From: Typhlomys cinereus
Lineage: Eukaryota > Chordata > Mammalia > Rodentia > Platacanthomyidae
Length of the DNA stretch: 64,000 nucleotides
Assembly: GCA_023101885.1 (NCBI GenBank)
Contig: JALPQD010000089.1
Coordinates: 2,031,087 to 2,095,086, forward strand
Direction of reading: 5' to 3'
Within the stretch, counting starts at the first letter, position 1; every line of letters starts with the position of its first letter. Below the pieces are notes generated by a model, which was not told the DNA's origin, made no database searches, and saw only the letters and a list, made by a program, of their open reading frames with translations. The position numbers were made by a program, and so were the translations under genes. Positions 48,286 to 60,038 of this stretch are shown here, piece by piece.

Positions 48286-48290
48286 TTCAT

Positions 48291-48333
<43 letters not shown>

Positions 48334-48560
48334 ACGCGCATGCATGCATGTGTGCATGCGCCCCAAGAGACATCAAGGGTGACTTCAGGAATCACACTGG
48401 ATTGCTCTACCTCCTTATTACTTCGCTCTGGGATTTTGCATGCTCTGCCGTCCAGAGCAGGAATTTCAGGCTATTGCCATTTCCACTCAGCATTTTTAAG
48501 TGGGATCCAGAATCCAAACTCAAGTCCTTCTGTTTGTGAGACAAACGTGCAGCTCTTGGG
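48286..48560 (-). mobile_element. Older B2-superfamily SINE with (GT)n, antisense
   Basis: (GT)n at 48290-48333 then acatcaagggtgacttcagg, actggattgctctacctcct, ttcgctctgggattttgc and agtgggatccagaatccaaa. The order matches 41350-41603. The head is partly lost. Confidence 0.7.
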
Positions 48561-48644
48561 ATGGTCTTTTAGGCAAATTTGAAGTTATAAAATCCCCAGC
48601 CAACTTTTCAGGACCCTTTGTCTTCTCCCTATTACTTCTTTAAA

Positions 48645-48975
48645 AGATGTTTGTGTGTATGGGATACACATACATGTATGCATGCATGTTTTTCAACGTG
48701 TGTGAGTGCAAGGGTGTGAGGGAGTACACATGTATGTGAGTGTTTATGGGTGTAGAGGCCTGAGGATGATGCTAGGAATCATCAAGGACCACTCTTCCAC
48801 CTTACTGTTTTGAGCTGGGTAACAGATAGGACTAGTCTGGGTAGTTAGCAAGTCTGGGAATTCCAAGGCTCTACCTTCCAGAGAAGGAATTACAACTGTG
48901 ATGGGACACCTGCCTATCAATTTACATGGAGTCTAGAGATCTGACTCCAAACATTTTGCTTGTAAAATGTTTCCA
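48645..48975 (-). mobile_element. Older B2-superfamily SINE, antisense, adjacent copy
   Basis: GT-rich side with cacatacatgtatgcatgca, then gcctgaggatgatgctagga, ccaaggctctaccttccaga and tttacatggagtctagagat. It lies right behind the previous copy in the same orientation. Confidence 0.65.
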
Positions 48976-49149
48976 GATTGTAATGTAAGAAAGAAGGTCT
49001 AATCATTTTTACTAGATACAGAACTACACAGATATATGGCTGTTTATATTAAAATGTAATCAACTTTCAGCTCCACAATAGGGGTTGTAAAAACTCTGAA
49101 AATAATTATTTATATAAATAAATCCATTACATTTCTTAGGAAACATTTT

Positions 49150-50116
49150 TTCTTTTTTTTTATTTCCACTCATACAAACTTAACAGGTACACCGGTCCCC
49201 TCCCTCCCTCCACCCCCCAACCCCTTGTGCCCCCTTCCCTCCCCACTCCCCATTCCCCAGTTCCTCCCCCTCCCATCCCCGGAGCATCCTTTAATGTGCA
49301 TGCCAAACTCTCCTCTGGGTCCTCCTCTCCAATGAGGTGCAAGGACCCGATGGCATTTCCCAGAATCCTTTCCTGTGTTCCCCTTAAGCACAGGAACACT
49401 ACTGAGGTTGTCAATCCCTTGTCTCCAAGGATCCTAGTGCCTTTAGCCCATGCTGGACTTTGAGGGGTCAATATTGTGTTGGACATTGCACAGGGCATGC
49501 AAAGTCCTATTATGATTACTTTGGCCCTAACTTGTGTGGAGTATCTTGCATATCATGACTCCTCCCATTCTTGTGCTCTTACAATCTTACCACCCCCTCT
49601 TCCTGCAAATTTTCCTGAGCTTCAGGATAGGGAGAGATTAGGCTGGCCTAGTTCCAGGTGGTTGACATACAGTCTTTGATGTTCTAGATTATGGTTTGTT
49701 GATTTTTTTTTCAGTTTTGCTCCTCCTGCAATGCCCTTCACCCCATCCTGATGGGTATTGGATGTCACCCCCTGGCCATAGAGTCTTGTTATAAGAATAT
49801 ATTCAAAGGTAGATGTAATAAAATTAGGAAACCGCGGTGAGGGAGGGGTCAATCACCCATTTGCAAAATGGTTACTTTCTATCTGCCAGACTATATGCCC
49901 TCCTCTTCTGGTAAGATCATACCCCATCAGTTGCAAATGATCAGGAAGGAAAGTCTGTGTACTTAACCAGATGTATCATTACTTACTTGCAGTCCTTGAT
50001 GGTGCCCTATTTTCTCTGCTGTAACATGGTCCCCTCTTTCCTTGTTTCTGGTGTGGCCCTCCTTCCCCATCCCTCCTGTTCATAATCTTTGTAATTACTT
50101 TAGGTATTACAGAGAT
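49150..50116 (-). repeat. L1 3' UTR with G-rich polypurine tract
   Basis: On the plus strand 49196-49290 is a run of C blocks (ccctccctccctcc and similar), so the minus strand has four or more G-runs in the usual L1 3' UTR position. The sequence beyond it matches 40180-40640 in reverse complement. It ends in poly-T at the insertion site. Confidence 0.9.
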
Positions 50117-53100
50117 TTATCCTTGAGTGTCTCTAAGTGGGTTTGGTACTAGGAGCCACCTATTAGGGAGTACACTATGGTGCTTAATTTTCTGTGTCTG
50201 GGATACTTCACTCAATATAATTGTTTCTAATTCCATCCATTTCCTGGCAAATTCCATTAATTCATCATTTTTGATGGCTGAGTAGTACTCCATTGTATAG
50301 ATGTACCACATTTTCCTTATCCAGTCATCAACTGTTGGACATTTGGGTTGATTCAATGACTATTCCATGCTATTATAAACAGTGCTGCTATGAACATGGT
50401 CGTGCTTGTGCTATCTAGGTGAATTTTTGCTGTATGGGGGATTATTCCCAAAAGTGGAATAGCAGGGTCATATGGCATCTTTAATTTCTTTAAGAATCTC
50501 CAGATGGCTTGTGGATTTTTGCCATCCTGACAGGGGTGAGATGATATCTCAGGGAAGTTTTGATTTGTATTTCCCTAATGGCTAAGGATGTGGAGCATTT
50601 TTTAAGATATTTGTTAGACATTTGAATTTCGCCCCTGGTAAAGTTTCTTTTAAGTTCCAGGGCCCATTTTTTAATTGGGCCATTTGTTTCCTTGGTGTTT
50701 AGTTTTCTAAGTTCTTTGTGCACTCTGGACAGTAGAGCTCTATCAGATATATGGTTAGTGAAGATTTTCTCCCATTCCGTGGGTTGCCTTTGCACTTGGG
50801 TTCCAATTTCTTTATCTGAACAGAAGGTCTTTAATTTCACAAGATCCCATCTGTTGAGAGTTGGTAGCAGTGACTGTGCCATTGTATGTCTGTTTAGGAA
50901 ATGTTGGCCTAGCCCAATCAGCTCGAGGGAGTTCCCTACCCTTTCAACTAAGGTTTTTATAGTCTCTGGCCTTATATCGAAGTCCTTGATCCACTTGGAA
51001 TTAATTCTTGTACATGGTGACAAGTACGGGTCCAGTTTTAATCTTCTGCATGTGGAAATCCAGTTCTACCAGCACCATTTGTTGAAGATACTGTTCTTTT
51101 TCCATTGAATTTTTTGGACCACTTTGTCAAAGACCAAATGGCTGTAATTTTGTGGGCTTATATCTGGGTCTTCAACCCTTATCCGTTGATCTGTATGTCT
51201 ATTTTGGAGCCATTACCAGGCTGTTTTTATAACTATGGATTTGTAGTATAGACTAAGGTTTGGTATGGTGATACTCGGGATTGTTTTTGCTATCCTGGGT
51301 CTTTTGTGCCTCCATATGAATTTTGAGATTGATTGGTCAACCTCTTCAAAGAATTGCTTTGGGATTTTAATTGGTATAGCATTGAATCTTTATATTGCCT
51401 TTGGTAGGATGGGCATTTTTATGATGTTGATTCTGTCAATCCAGGAACATGGGAGATCTTTCTACCTTCTGGTGCCTTTTGCAATTTCTTTCTTTAGGGT
51501 TTTATAGTTTTCATTATAAAGGTCTCTTACTTCCTTGGTCAGGTTTATACCAAGGTATTTCATTTTTTTAAGGGCTATAGTAAATGGGCTTTTCCCCTTC
51601 TCAGGGCTTTTTCACTTCTTTCATTCTGGCCATATAGGAAGGCCACTGATTTTTGTACATTTATTTTGTATCCTGCCACCCTGCTGAACTTCTGTATTAG
51701 TTCCAGGAGCTTCCTGATGGAGTTTTTGGTATCACTCAGGTATAATATCATGTCATCTGCAAATAGGGATAGTTTGACTTTTTCCTTGCTGATTTGAATC
51801 CCTTTTATGTCCCTTTCTTGTCTTATGGCTTCAGCTAAGACTTCAAGTACAATATTGAATACAAGTGATGAGAGTGGACAGCCTTGTGTAGTTCCTGATC
51901 AAAGTGGGAAAGCTTCAAGTTTTTCCCCATTGAATATAATCCTTTCTGTTGGCTTATTGTATACAGCTTTTATTATATTGGTAAAGGTTCCTTCCATTCC
52001 AACATTCTCTAAGGTTTTGATCATAAAGGGCTGTTGGATCTTGTTGAAAGCTTTTTCTGCATCTATCGAGATTATCATGTGGTCTTGGACTTTGGACTGG
52101 TTTATATGGTGAATTACATTGATTGATTTGCATATGTTGAACCAACCTTGTGTGCCTGGGATAAAGCCTACTTGATCCCCATGAATGATCTTTTTTTTTT
52201 TATGCTGTCAGTTATTTTTTTTTCAATTGCCATCATTTTTTTATTAAAAATTTAATTGTACATTTTAAAATTTTTTACCAGTTCCCTCCCTCCTCCCTCC
52301 TCCCCCTCCCCTTCCCCCAGTGCTTCCCCCCCAATTCCCAGATAGTCCTTTATTGTGTACGCCTAACTCTCCACTGGGTCCTCCTCTCTGATGACATATA
52401 AGGACCCAGTGGCATTTCCATAAGCCCTTTCTCTTGTTCCCCTTAAGCATAAGATCACTACTATGGCTGTCAATCCCTTGCCTCCAGGGCTCTCGGTGCC
52501 CTTAACAGATGCTAGACTTTATGAGGGCAACAGTGCGCTGGACATTGCGCAGGGCATGCAAAGTCCCATTATGATTGCTTTGGCCCCAACTATTGTTGAG
52601 AATCTTGCAAATTGTTATTCCTCCCATCCTTTTGCTCTTACAATCTTACCGCCCCCTCTTCCGCAAATGTCCCTGAGCTCCAGGATGGGGAGAGATTAGG
52701 CTGTCCTAGTTCTATGTGATTGATATAGAGTCTCTGAAGTTCTGGATTGTGGTTTGTTGATTTTCTTTTGCAGTTTTGCTGCTCCTGCAATTCCCTTCAC
52801 TCCATTCTGCAGGGCACTGTATGTCACCCCCTGGCCAGAGACAAAAAGCTGTTAAACTGGAGTCTTGTTGTAATAGCACATTCAAGGCTAGATGTAATAA
52901 GAGTACTTTTTGATATGTTTTTGAATCTAATTTGCTAAGACTTTGTTGAGAATCTTTGCATCTGTGTTCATCAGAGAGATTGGCCTATAGTTTTCTTTTT
53001 TAAGTGTATCTTCATTAAGTTTTGGGATTAATATGATATTAGCTTCATAGAAGGAATTTGGTAGTGTTCCTTCCTTTGCTATTTGATGGAACAGTTTAAG

Positions 53101-53930
53101 GAGTATTGGTGTTATTAACTCCTTAAATGTCTGGTAGAATTCTGTGCTGAATCCATCTGGTCCAGCACATTTTTTGGTGGGAAGATTCGAGATTACTTCC
53201 TCAATTTCCTTATATGTTATAGGACTATTTAAATAATTCACAAGTTCCTGATTCAATTTAGGTAAGTTGTGTTTACTTAGAAATTCATCCATCTCTTTTG
53301 TGTGCTTCTTTGGTGCTTGGATGAAAAGTTCGATAGAGATCTGTAAGGTCCATTTCTTTAAGGGTTTGATTAAGTTCCAAAGTATCTCTGTTAAGCTTTT
53401 GACCTGTTGATCTATCCCATGTTGAGAGGGCTGTGTTGAAATCCCCAAGAATTATCGTCTGCAGTTTGATTTCTCACGTTAGATGCTGTAGGGTTTTCTT
53501 AATGAATGTGAAGAGGCCCGTATTAGGTGCATATATGTTCAGTATTGTGAAGTCTTCCTGGTGAATTGTACCTGTGACTAAAATGTAGTATCCATCTGTG
53601 TCTCTTATGATTTTTTTCGGTTTGAAGTCCACTTTGTCTGACAACATAATGGCTACCCCTGCCTGTTTCCTGGTTCCATTAGCTTGTAGAATTTTGGACC
53701 AGCCTTTCATTTTTAGGATGTGCCTATCTTTTGTGGTGAGATGAGTTTCCTGAAGGCAGCAGATTGATGGGTTGTGGTTTTTAATCCAAGTTTGTAATCT
53801 GTGTCTCTTGATCGGTGAGTTAATATCATTGACATATAATGTTATAATGGAGAAATTATTTTTAATTATGGATATTTTTATGTTTAGTGGATTTTTGTCA
53901 GTGTATTGTTTGACATTTATATTTTCGTGG
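50117..53930 (-). pseudogene. L1 ORF2 (endonuclease and reverse transcriptase), broken
   Basis: Endonuclease part: CLQETHL at about 53740, GWSKILQANG at about 53700, ILNIYAPNTG before a TGA at 53474, and LGDFNT at 53432-53449. The frame then jumps from the endonuclease directly to the start of the reverse transcriptase (near 53300), so roughly 0.6-0.7 kb is missing. The reverse transcriptase has [10 protein letters not shown] and [10 protein letters not shown]. Its FADD catalytic motif is at 51752-51763. A nested L1 splits it at 52196-52906. The C-terminal part includes KWIKDFDIRPETIKTL and ends near 50117. Several stops and shifts; not functional. Confidence 0.93.
52196..52906 (-). mobile_element. 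5'-truncated L1 fragment nested inside the large L1
   Basis: A second L1 3' end (C-rich tract 52280-52340; gcgcagggcatgcaaagtcc; ggatggggagagattaggct; gtatgtcaccccctggccag) interrupts the host ORF2. Host ORF2 sequence reads across the two sides: atgaatgatc on one and tttttgatatg on the other. Only a run of about six bases (cttttt) could be a duplication. Between the outer poly-T (52191-52200) and the L1 3' UTR lie about 40 extra bases with two more T-runs. Confidence 0.88.
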
Positions 53931-53932
53931 TA

Positions 53933-54992
53933 TTATACTACCCTTCTGTCCTCCTGGATACACTTGTTTTTTTTTTCAAGTTTGAGTATCATTTCTAGTA
54001 TTTTGTGAAGGCCTGGCTGCATAGACATGTATCCCTTAAAGCTGTCTTTGTGCTGGAAAACTTTTCTTTCTCCCTCGATCATGACAGATAGTTTTGCCAG
54101 ATATATCAGTCTGGGTTGACATTTGCTCATTTAATACTTGAAGTACATCTTTCCAAGCTCTTCTTGCTTTTACTTTTTCCATTGAGAAGTCATTTGTTAC
54201 TTTAATAGCTTTACCATTAAAAGTGACTTGCTTTTTTTCTCTTGAAGCTCTTAGCACCTTTTCTTTGTCTTGAATGTGGAGTGTTTTGACTATTATTTGC
54301 CTTGGCAATTTTCTATTTTCGTCATATCTGTTTGGAGTGAGAAATGCCTCTTGTATTTGGATGAGCCACTCATTCTTTAGTTGAGGGAAGTTTTCATTTA
54401 TGATAGTTTGAAAAATTTCCTCAGGTGTGGTATTTTGGGATTCTTGCTCTGGTATTCCATGAATGCACATGTTAAGCTTCTTCAGCGTGTCCCATATCTC
54501 TTGAATATTCCTCTCAAGTATCTTTTTGGCTTTAACAATCTCTTCCATTGAGCTGGTTAATTCTCCCACTTTGTCTTCAAGATCTGAAATTCTATTTTCT
54601 TCTTTGTTAGTTCTGCTGATAAGACTCTCTGTTGAGTTTTGGGTTGAAGATAACTTGTCTTCTAGTTCAATTTTAAACTCTGCCTGAGACTGTTTTAAAT
54701 GATCTATGCCTATTTTTGTTTCTTGAACTGTTTTTCTCAACTCCTCCAAATGCCTGTTGTGTTCCTGTTCAAAGTGGTTGATGCTGTTGTTTAACTCTTG
54801 TCTGATTTCCTCTTTCATAGTATTAATCATGGTAATGATTGTGATTTGAAAGTTGTTATCTTGGGTCTGGCTTTCTTGGCTATTTTCTGTGAATTTGTTC
54901 TGGTTGGAATCCATCATTATGGGGTTAATTCTTTCGGTGGGAGATTGGTCTTGGGTTTTGTTTCTCATGGATCTGCACTTTGACTTGGGCAT
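53933..54992 (-). pseudogene. L1 ORF1 (RNA-binding chaperone), frameshifted
   Basis: The start codon at 54992 opens MPKSKCRSMRNKTQDQSP, a basic leader. Next come a long coiled-coil-like region (residues about 45-150, heptad-rich and Glu/Lys/Leu-rich) and an RRM-like part with IQEIWDTLKKLNMCIHGIPE. The C-terminal part includes REKKQVTFNGKAIKVTNDFS. Near 54125 the frame shifts: the family's CQPRL...AKLS C-terminal block continues in another frame and ends at 53933. ORF1p forms trimers that coat L1 RNA. This copy would make a protein with the wrong C-terminus. Confidence 0.93.
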
Positions 54993-55825
54993 TGTTTTGT
55001 CTTTTAGGACCTTTCAGTTTCTGTGTGTTTTTGACTGAACTGATTTAGTTGGTATTACTACACTTGGGCAGTTATTATCAGTGCTTGCCTTGGAGTTGGG
55101 TACGTTTGTCTTTTGTTATTGTTATTTCCTACATGAGGCTATTAGGCTGTTAGTACATCAGTTAGGTCAGGTTAAGTAGACAGGGGGTGAATATGGTAGT
55201 ACACTTTTAGGATTTAGTATCTTGGTGATATGTGAGGGTGAGTGGTGTACTCCCTGGAATTGTATATGTTTTTGGGGTGGCTGTATGGAAAAGTTAATCT
55301 ACAGTGATTAATACTAGAAAGGAACAGTAAGATGAAAAAAGAAGGTTTACTTATCTTTGGGCTGGATGTGAAGAATCTCTCCCATGTGATAGGATGATTG
55401 TAGAGGTCTTCAGATGTATGGCCTTTGACCCTTAGAACTTTGCTTGAGTTTCCTTTGGACTCTATTGAATTCTGAGTAGCAGTGTGTCTTCCATGGACCA
55501 CGTGCTTGGGTCCCCGGTGGGCCGGAGAGGCAAAGGGGATGATGTTCACCTGGGACCTGTGACTTTCCTTAGTGGTCCACCCAAGCTCCAGGGATGGAGG
55601 AATGTGAGCAAGTCCTGTCCGGTCTGGGGGACAGTCGGGTGGGAGGAAGAAAGGGGTTAGGTCCTGGGGCGTGGCCCAGGCAAACCCGGAGGCAGCCTGA
55701 GTGTCGCTCTGGCTGGCTGTTGGGAAGCGCTAGAACACTGGGCCACTTAGGGGGCTAGGCGAACTCACCTGAGATGGAGGACTGGGAGAGCGGTCGGGCG
55801 GACAGGTGGGCAGGAGGAAGAAAAG
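54993..55825 (-). promoter_or_regulatory. L1 5' UTR with monomer-like repeats
   Basis: GC-rich and CpG-bearing at its 5' end. Two related blocks share gatggagga (55593 and 55773) and ggaggaagaaa (about 55642 and 55813), so they repeat at about 170-180 bp. Tandem monomers of this size drive L1 transcription in mouse. Here only about two units remain. Confidence 0.6.
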
Positions 55826-56289
55826 TCTTAGGAAACATTTTATGAATGTGGGACTGCTTTTAAATTTCTTTATTTGATAAAATAAATGCAATCTCCTGTG
55901 GTACAAAATTTTGCCTTCAGTTAAAAGGTTCACAGAAGAGTCAAGATTTGATTAGCATTAATGTTTAGAACTTGATATTTATGAATGTGCATTAATATGA
56001 AATATGTCAAATCTAAGGATACATCAAAGAAGAAAATGGCTGTTCCTGCAAGCATCCTATGCCTAGAATTATTATTTATTAGTATATAGCACTTGACTTT
56101 ACAAATGAATGGGTTCAAATGTGTTATATGCCCAAAACTGATCAGGTTTGCCTATTAATTTATATTAACATAATGAATAACATTTTAAATCTGAGTTTAT
56201 GTTACTGATGGATTTCTACAAAATGCATTCTCCTCTTGTCATCTCCAGAGTATGACGTATTTATTTGTATTATAGTAGTTACCACACTG

Positions 56290-56405
56290 GATTGTTTATG
56301 AATCATGAACTGCGAGCTCTCTGAGGTGAGGGTAGGAAGTGTGGCTGATTCCAGTCTGCCTTTGTCATGGCACCATGCCTGACACAGAAGGCAGACTTAG
56401 TTAAC
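56290..56405 (+). repeat. LINE2-like 3' end fragment
   Basis: Actgcgagctctctgaggtg then gcaccatgcctgacacagaa fits the sense L2 3' pattern (actgtgagctccttgaggg ... cagtgcctggcacagtag). Confidence 0.5.
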
Positions 56406-57589
56406 AGTCCCAGAAAGCATGACTGGAGGAGACCACAGACACATAATGCACTAATGTGTAATGGAAGTCTTCATTTATGCAAAAAAAAAATCTAGCATAG
56501 AGAAAAATTCTTTGAAATTCAGTCAAGCTTTATTCTACAAATGCTTTTTTGAGAAACCAAATTGCCACAGAAAAGATTATGAGGTGAACAAAGGTTTAAA
56601 ACAAGTAGAATTACTTAGCCACTAATATTCTTAAGTTATAGATATCTCTCTACACTAAAAAAGGCTAGCAGAGTTGTGGAATATTATCAGTGACCTTCAT
56701 AGATATGGCCACTTCTCCATAGTTTTTGAGGTCTCAATAAATTCTTCTCCCACCCACTTACATTTGGCTATTAGCTCTGTTGCCTTCTTCATGGTGTATT
56801 ACCCATCATTTTTCATTGGTTATATATTGTTGCTGTAAGAAGTTACCTTAAGCTTATGTCTTGAAACAGCACAAATTTATTAGCTTTTGTTTGTAGAGAT
56901 CAGAACTCCAAAATGGATTTCAGTGGACTAAAATCGAGGTGTCTGAAGACTTAGAGAGAGAATTATTTTTTCCTTATATTCTCCAGCTGCTAAAAGCAAC
57001 TTCTAGAACATTCCCTGGCTTCCTGGCTCCTATTTCTATTTCATCTTTCAAATATCTCCCTAAAGCTTGCTTTCTTTAAGTTTCTCTCTGGCTTGGCTTC
57101 TGTCCTCACATACCCTTTCCTCATTCTGTTAAGTACCCTGTGATAACAGTGGACCCAGGTGCTTAACCCAGAAAACTCTTCCTGACTCAATATGCTTCAA
57201 ATAATCACATCTGCAAAGTTACTCTAGTCATGTCAAATAGCACGTTTAAAGCTATTTGCAGTTCAGAGGGCATTATTATATTAAGCACAAGCCCTGGAAA
57301 CCTTTTTTTAAAGTTAAGCTAAGATAAATGAGATTTGTATATGTTTTACAGTTCTTTTCTTACATTACAATCTGGAAAGGAAATTAAAGCACTTCTTTTC
57401 CAAGCTGCTTTTATAAGCTATATTCTAGGCAAACACTGGCCTAGGTCCCCTTCCCCTGCAAGCTCTATTGAAATGTATCTAAAAATAACTCACATTTCTT
57501 TGTCTATATTCTCTGTATATTAAATAGTGGTAATGATAATAACAAGTTTATTGATGAGTATATGAGTTCTAGTCTAGAAACATTTTGTG

Positions 57590-57730
57590 TTGTTTATTGC
57601 TTACAATAATCTTTAAAGGCAGATGTTGTCCTTATTTTGTAAATTAAGGTCTTGATGTAGAGTGAAAATTAAACACTTGCTCAAAGCTATCTAACTACTA
57701 ATTGATGCAACACGTGCCTAATTCAACACT
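57590..57730 (-). repeat. MIR-like SINE, antisense
   Basis: Acaataatctttaaaggcag, ccttattttgtaaattaagg and acacttgctcaaagctatct follow the antisense MIR order clearly. Confidence 0.6.
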
Positions 57731-57974
57731 TAAAGACATTGTATTAGGTTTGAAGTCTTAAATATGCAATTTATCCTTGCCAAGTCTCAGCTTTGCAATG
57801 AAAGTCTCCTTGTGAAAACTAGAAAGATAGTACATATAACATATGGTACTGTGTGTATATTATGTGCTTATTAAAAGTTCTCTGTAGTTTTTAAACTTTA
57901 ATTTCCTTGCAGTGATGGCTATTTCTACTAGCCCTCCATGTAAGCTGGCCTGTTGGCACTTCACCATGGAGGAG

Positions 57975-58060
57975 GGAGGATCTCAGGAAGAAGGGAAAGA
58001 AGGAAGGAGGGAGGGAAGGAGGGAAGGAGGGAAGGAAGGAAGGGAAAGAAAAGAAAAATA
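57975..58060 (+). repeat. Purine-rich (GGAA/GGGA)n block
   Basis: Imperfect ggaagg/gggagg units directly before a B3-like SINE. Confidence 0.9.
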
Positions 58061-58077
58061 AGAGAAGAGAACAAAAG

Positions 58078-58262
58078 CAGGCTGGTAAGATGGTTCAAGT
58101 AAAGGTACCTGATGTCTTGAATTAACTTGGAGCTCCTATAATGAAAGTTGGGAACCAGCTTCCAAAATTTGTCTTCTGACCTCCTCAAGCACACTACGAG
58201 AAGTATGTACCCTCTCTCTCTCTCTCTCTCTTAGTAAAATATAAAAACAAGAAAGAAAAGAT
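58078..58262 (+). mobile_element. B3-like SINE with CT tail
   Basis: Gctggtaagatggttcaagt head, ttgggaaccagcttccaa body, gtcttctgacctcctcaagc, then a (CT)n tract at 58211-58231 and an A-rich end. Confidence 0.65.
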
Positions 58263-58454
58263 GCCTAAAGAAGCAGTTCTGAATCCACATGAGGCACTCA
58301 CTGAACCATTTCTCTTGAGCCCAAATGCAGGTCTTCTACTTATTGGCAATTTTAACTAATTCAACATGAAAGAACATAAAAGACCCGATGGCAAGCATGC
58401 CTTCCACATATGTCATAGCAATGATAGCAAATGCTTTTGTGGTATAACTTTTTT

Positions 58455-58520
58455 TGTATATATATATATATATATAATATAATATACATATATACATATA
58501 TACATATATATATGTGTGTG
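58455..58520 (+). repeat. AT-rich (TA)n / (TATACA)n microsatellite
   Basis: A (TA)n block, then interrupted ataatataatatacata and tacatata units, ending in gtgtgtg. Self-complementary. Confidence 0.95.
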
Positions 58521-58539
58521 TTGTCAGGGAGGGACCCAA

Positions 58540-59140
58540 TTTAAACTCATCTGCAAATATATTATACTGAGGGAGAACAATAAAATTTCAGAAGCATCCA
58601 TCCTGTAGATGTTCCTACTACACATGGAGTCAGCACATGGACTGTCCTACAGGTTAAACTCAAACTGTCAGGCTTCACTATTTCTACATTGTCCCTTGGG
58701 GAATCATTTTCATGTCTGAGGGACTATTGTTATATGAAGATATCAATACTAAAGATGGCTTTTAAGAACCATAGCCTCCTGCAGTGAATCTGCACAAGAC
58801 TGGGTCTATGAACAGTAAATCATAGATCTGGGAGAGAGCCTCATGGGGTCCTTCCTCCCCTCCCCCTGTGGAACTCTTAACTATGATGGATTCTATGTGA
58901 CCATCATTGTCATTAGCCAACTGTATGCCCACAGCTGAACCCATAGGCTTGAAATGGATAGTTCTAAACCCATGGCCCTACACTCAATCCCAGTTAAATT
59001 CAGTGGATTTTAAAAAAAAGAATAAGGACTTATAGGAAGGAGGGGTTATATTAAGAGAGGGTGGGATTGTGGAAAAAGGAGGAGAGGTTACAGTATATAC
59101 ATACATTATCAAAGAACAAATTCCATAAAAATTTATTGAA
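58540..59140 (+). mobile_element. Possible retrotransposon 3' end (L1 3'UTR-like), sense
   Basis: The block from tggggtccttcctcccctcc through gaacccataggcttgaaatg and ggttagtt-type sequence to attcagtggattttaaaaaa, then a G-rich stretch and tatatacatacattatc, resembles rodent L1 3' UTRs I know. It does not match the L1s elsewhere in this window. Family uncertain. Confidence 0.4.
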
Positions 59141-59934
59141 AGTAAATCTCCAACTTTCACATCATTTAAGAAAATGATAACCTTCAGAGATTATGGGGAT
59201 TTAATAACCTGGATTGTAAAGCATATGTCAAAATATGATGCTGCATATCATAAATGTACATAAAATCTTATCTTTTCAATTGTACATAAATAAAGCTAGG
59301 GAAAAATAGGAACTTATTTGACAAAAGGATAGAGAGCCAGTATGGGAACAATGAATATAAAGGTAGAAGAGCCCAGGAAAAATTCAATGCTTTCAATAAA
59401 GTTTTCATACGTTTCAATATGAAAAAAGGTCCTTTAAAGTTTGGCTTAAATTTCTGGGAAAATACTTTACAAATCCTTATTTTACTTATTAATCAACCTT
59501 GGGTTTTAAATAAATATCTATGATGATAAAAAAGAACCTTGGCAATTATGTTCACACAATCTCAGGTTTTATCTTTGAAGCAGGGTTTAAATTGTATCTT
59601 TGATAAATAAGTAATGAGGTTTCATTTGCTGAACTAAAATATCTACCTAGTCATAACAGGATTTGATAATAAAAGGGATATTTCATTAATAATTGAGAAT
59701 TAATAACATCTACAATGGGTGCTAATAAGCTAGATATTCACCAGTTAGATTGAATTCACATTGTAAATTCACATTACCTTGTTTGTTATTTGCTTGATTG
59801 AAATTACTTTGCAATGAATTGAAGCTTCCTAGCACTTCACAGAGCTAAAGTGTGATGGAGCTCCAGATGCTTCGATGGCAAAGACATGAGTTTGAAATGG
59901 GCTCTACATTGTTTATGGGAGGCTCCATTTTCTT

Positions 59935-59991
59935 TTTTTTAAATTTTTTTATTATTTATTCAATTGTGCATGTATGTGTGTGTGCGTGTGC

Positions 59992-60038
<47 letters not shown>

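Larger units (their letters stand above)
49150..55825 (-). mobile_element. L1 element reaching its 5' UTR, antisense
   Basis: Runs from a 5' UTR (54993-55825) through ORF1 and ORF2 to a 3' UTR with poly-T (antisense poly-A) at 49145-49161. Flanked by a perfect 16-base duplication tcttaggaaacatttt (49134-49149 and 55826-55841), which fixes both ends. The span includes a nested L1 fragment (52196-52906), leaving about 5.9 kb of the element. ORF1 is frameshifted and ORF2 is internally deleted and has stops, so it is no longer able to move by itself. The conserved duplication indicates a fairly recent insertion. Confidence 0.95.

Noticed and set aside
49150..55825. Active L1
   Set aside because: It reaches its 5' UTR and has perfect duplications. 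However, ORF1 is frameshifted near 54125, and ORF2 has a stop at 53474, a domain deletion and a nested insertion.
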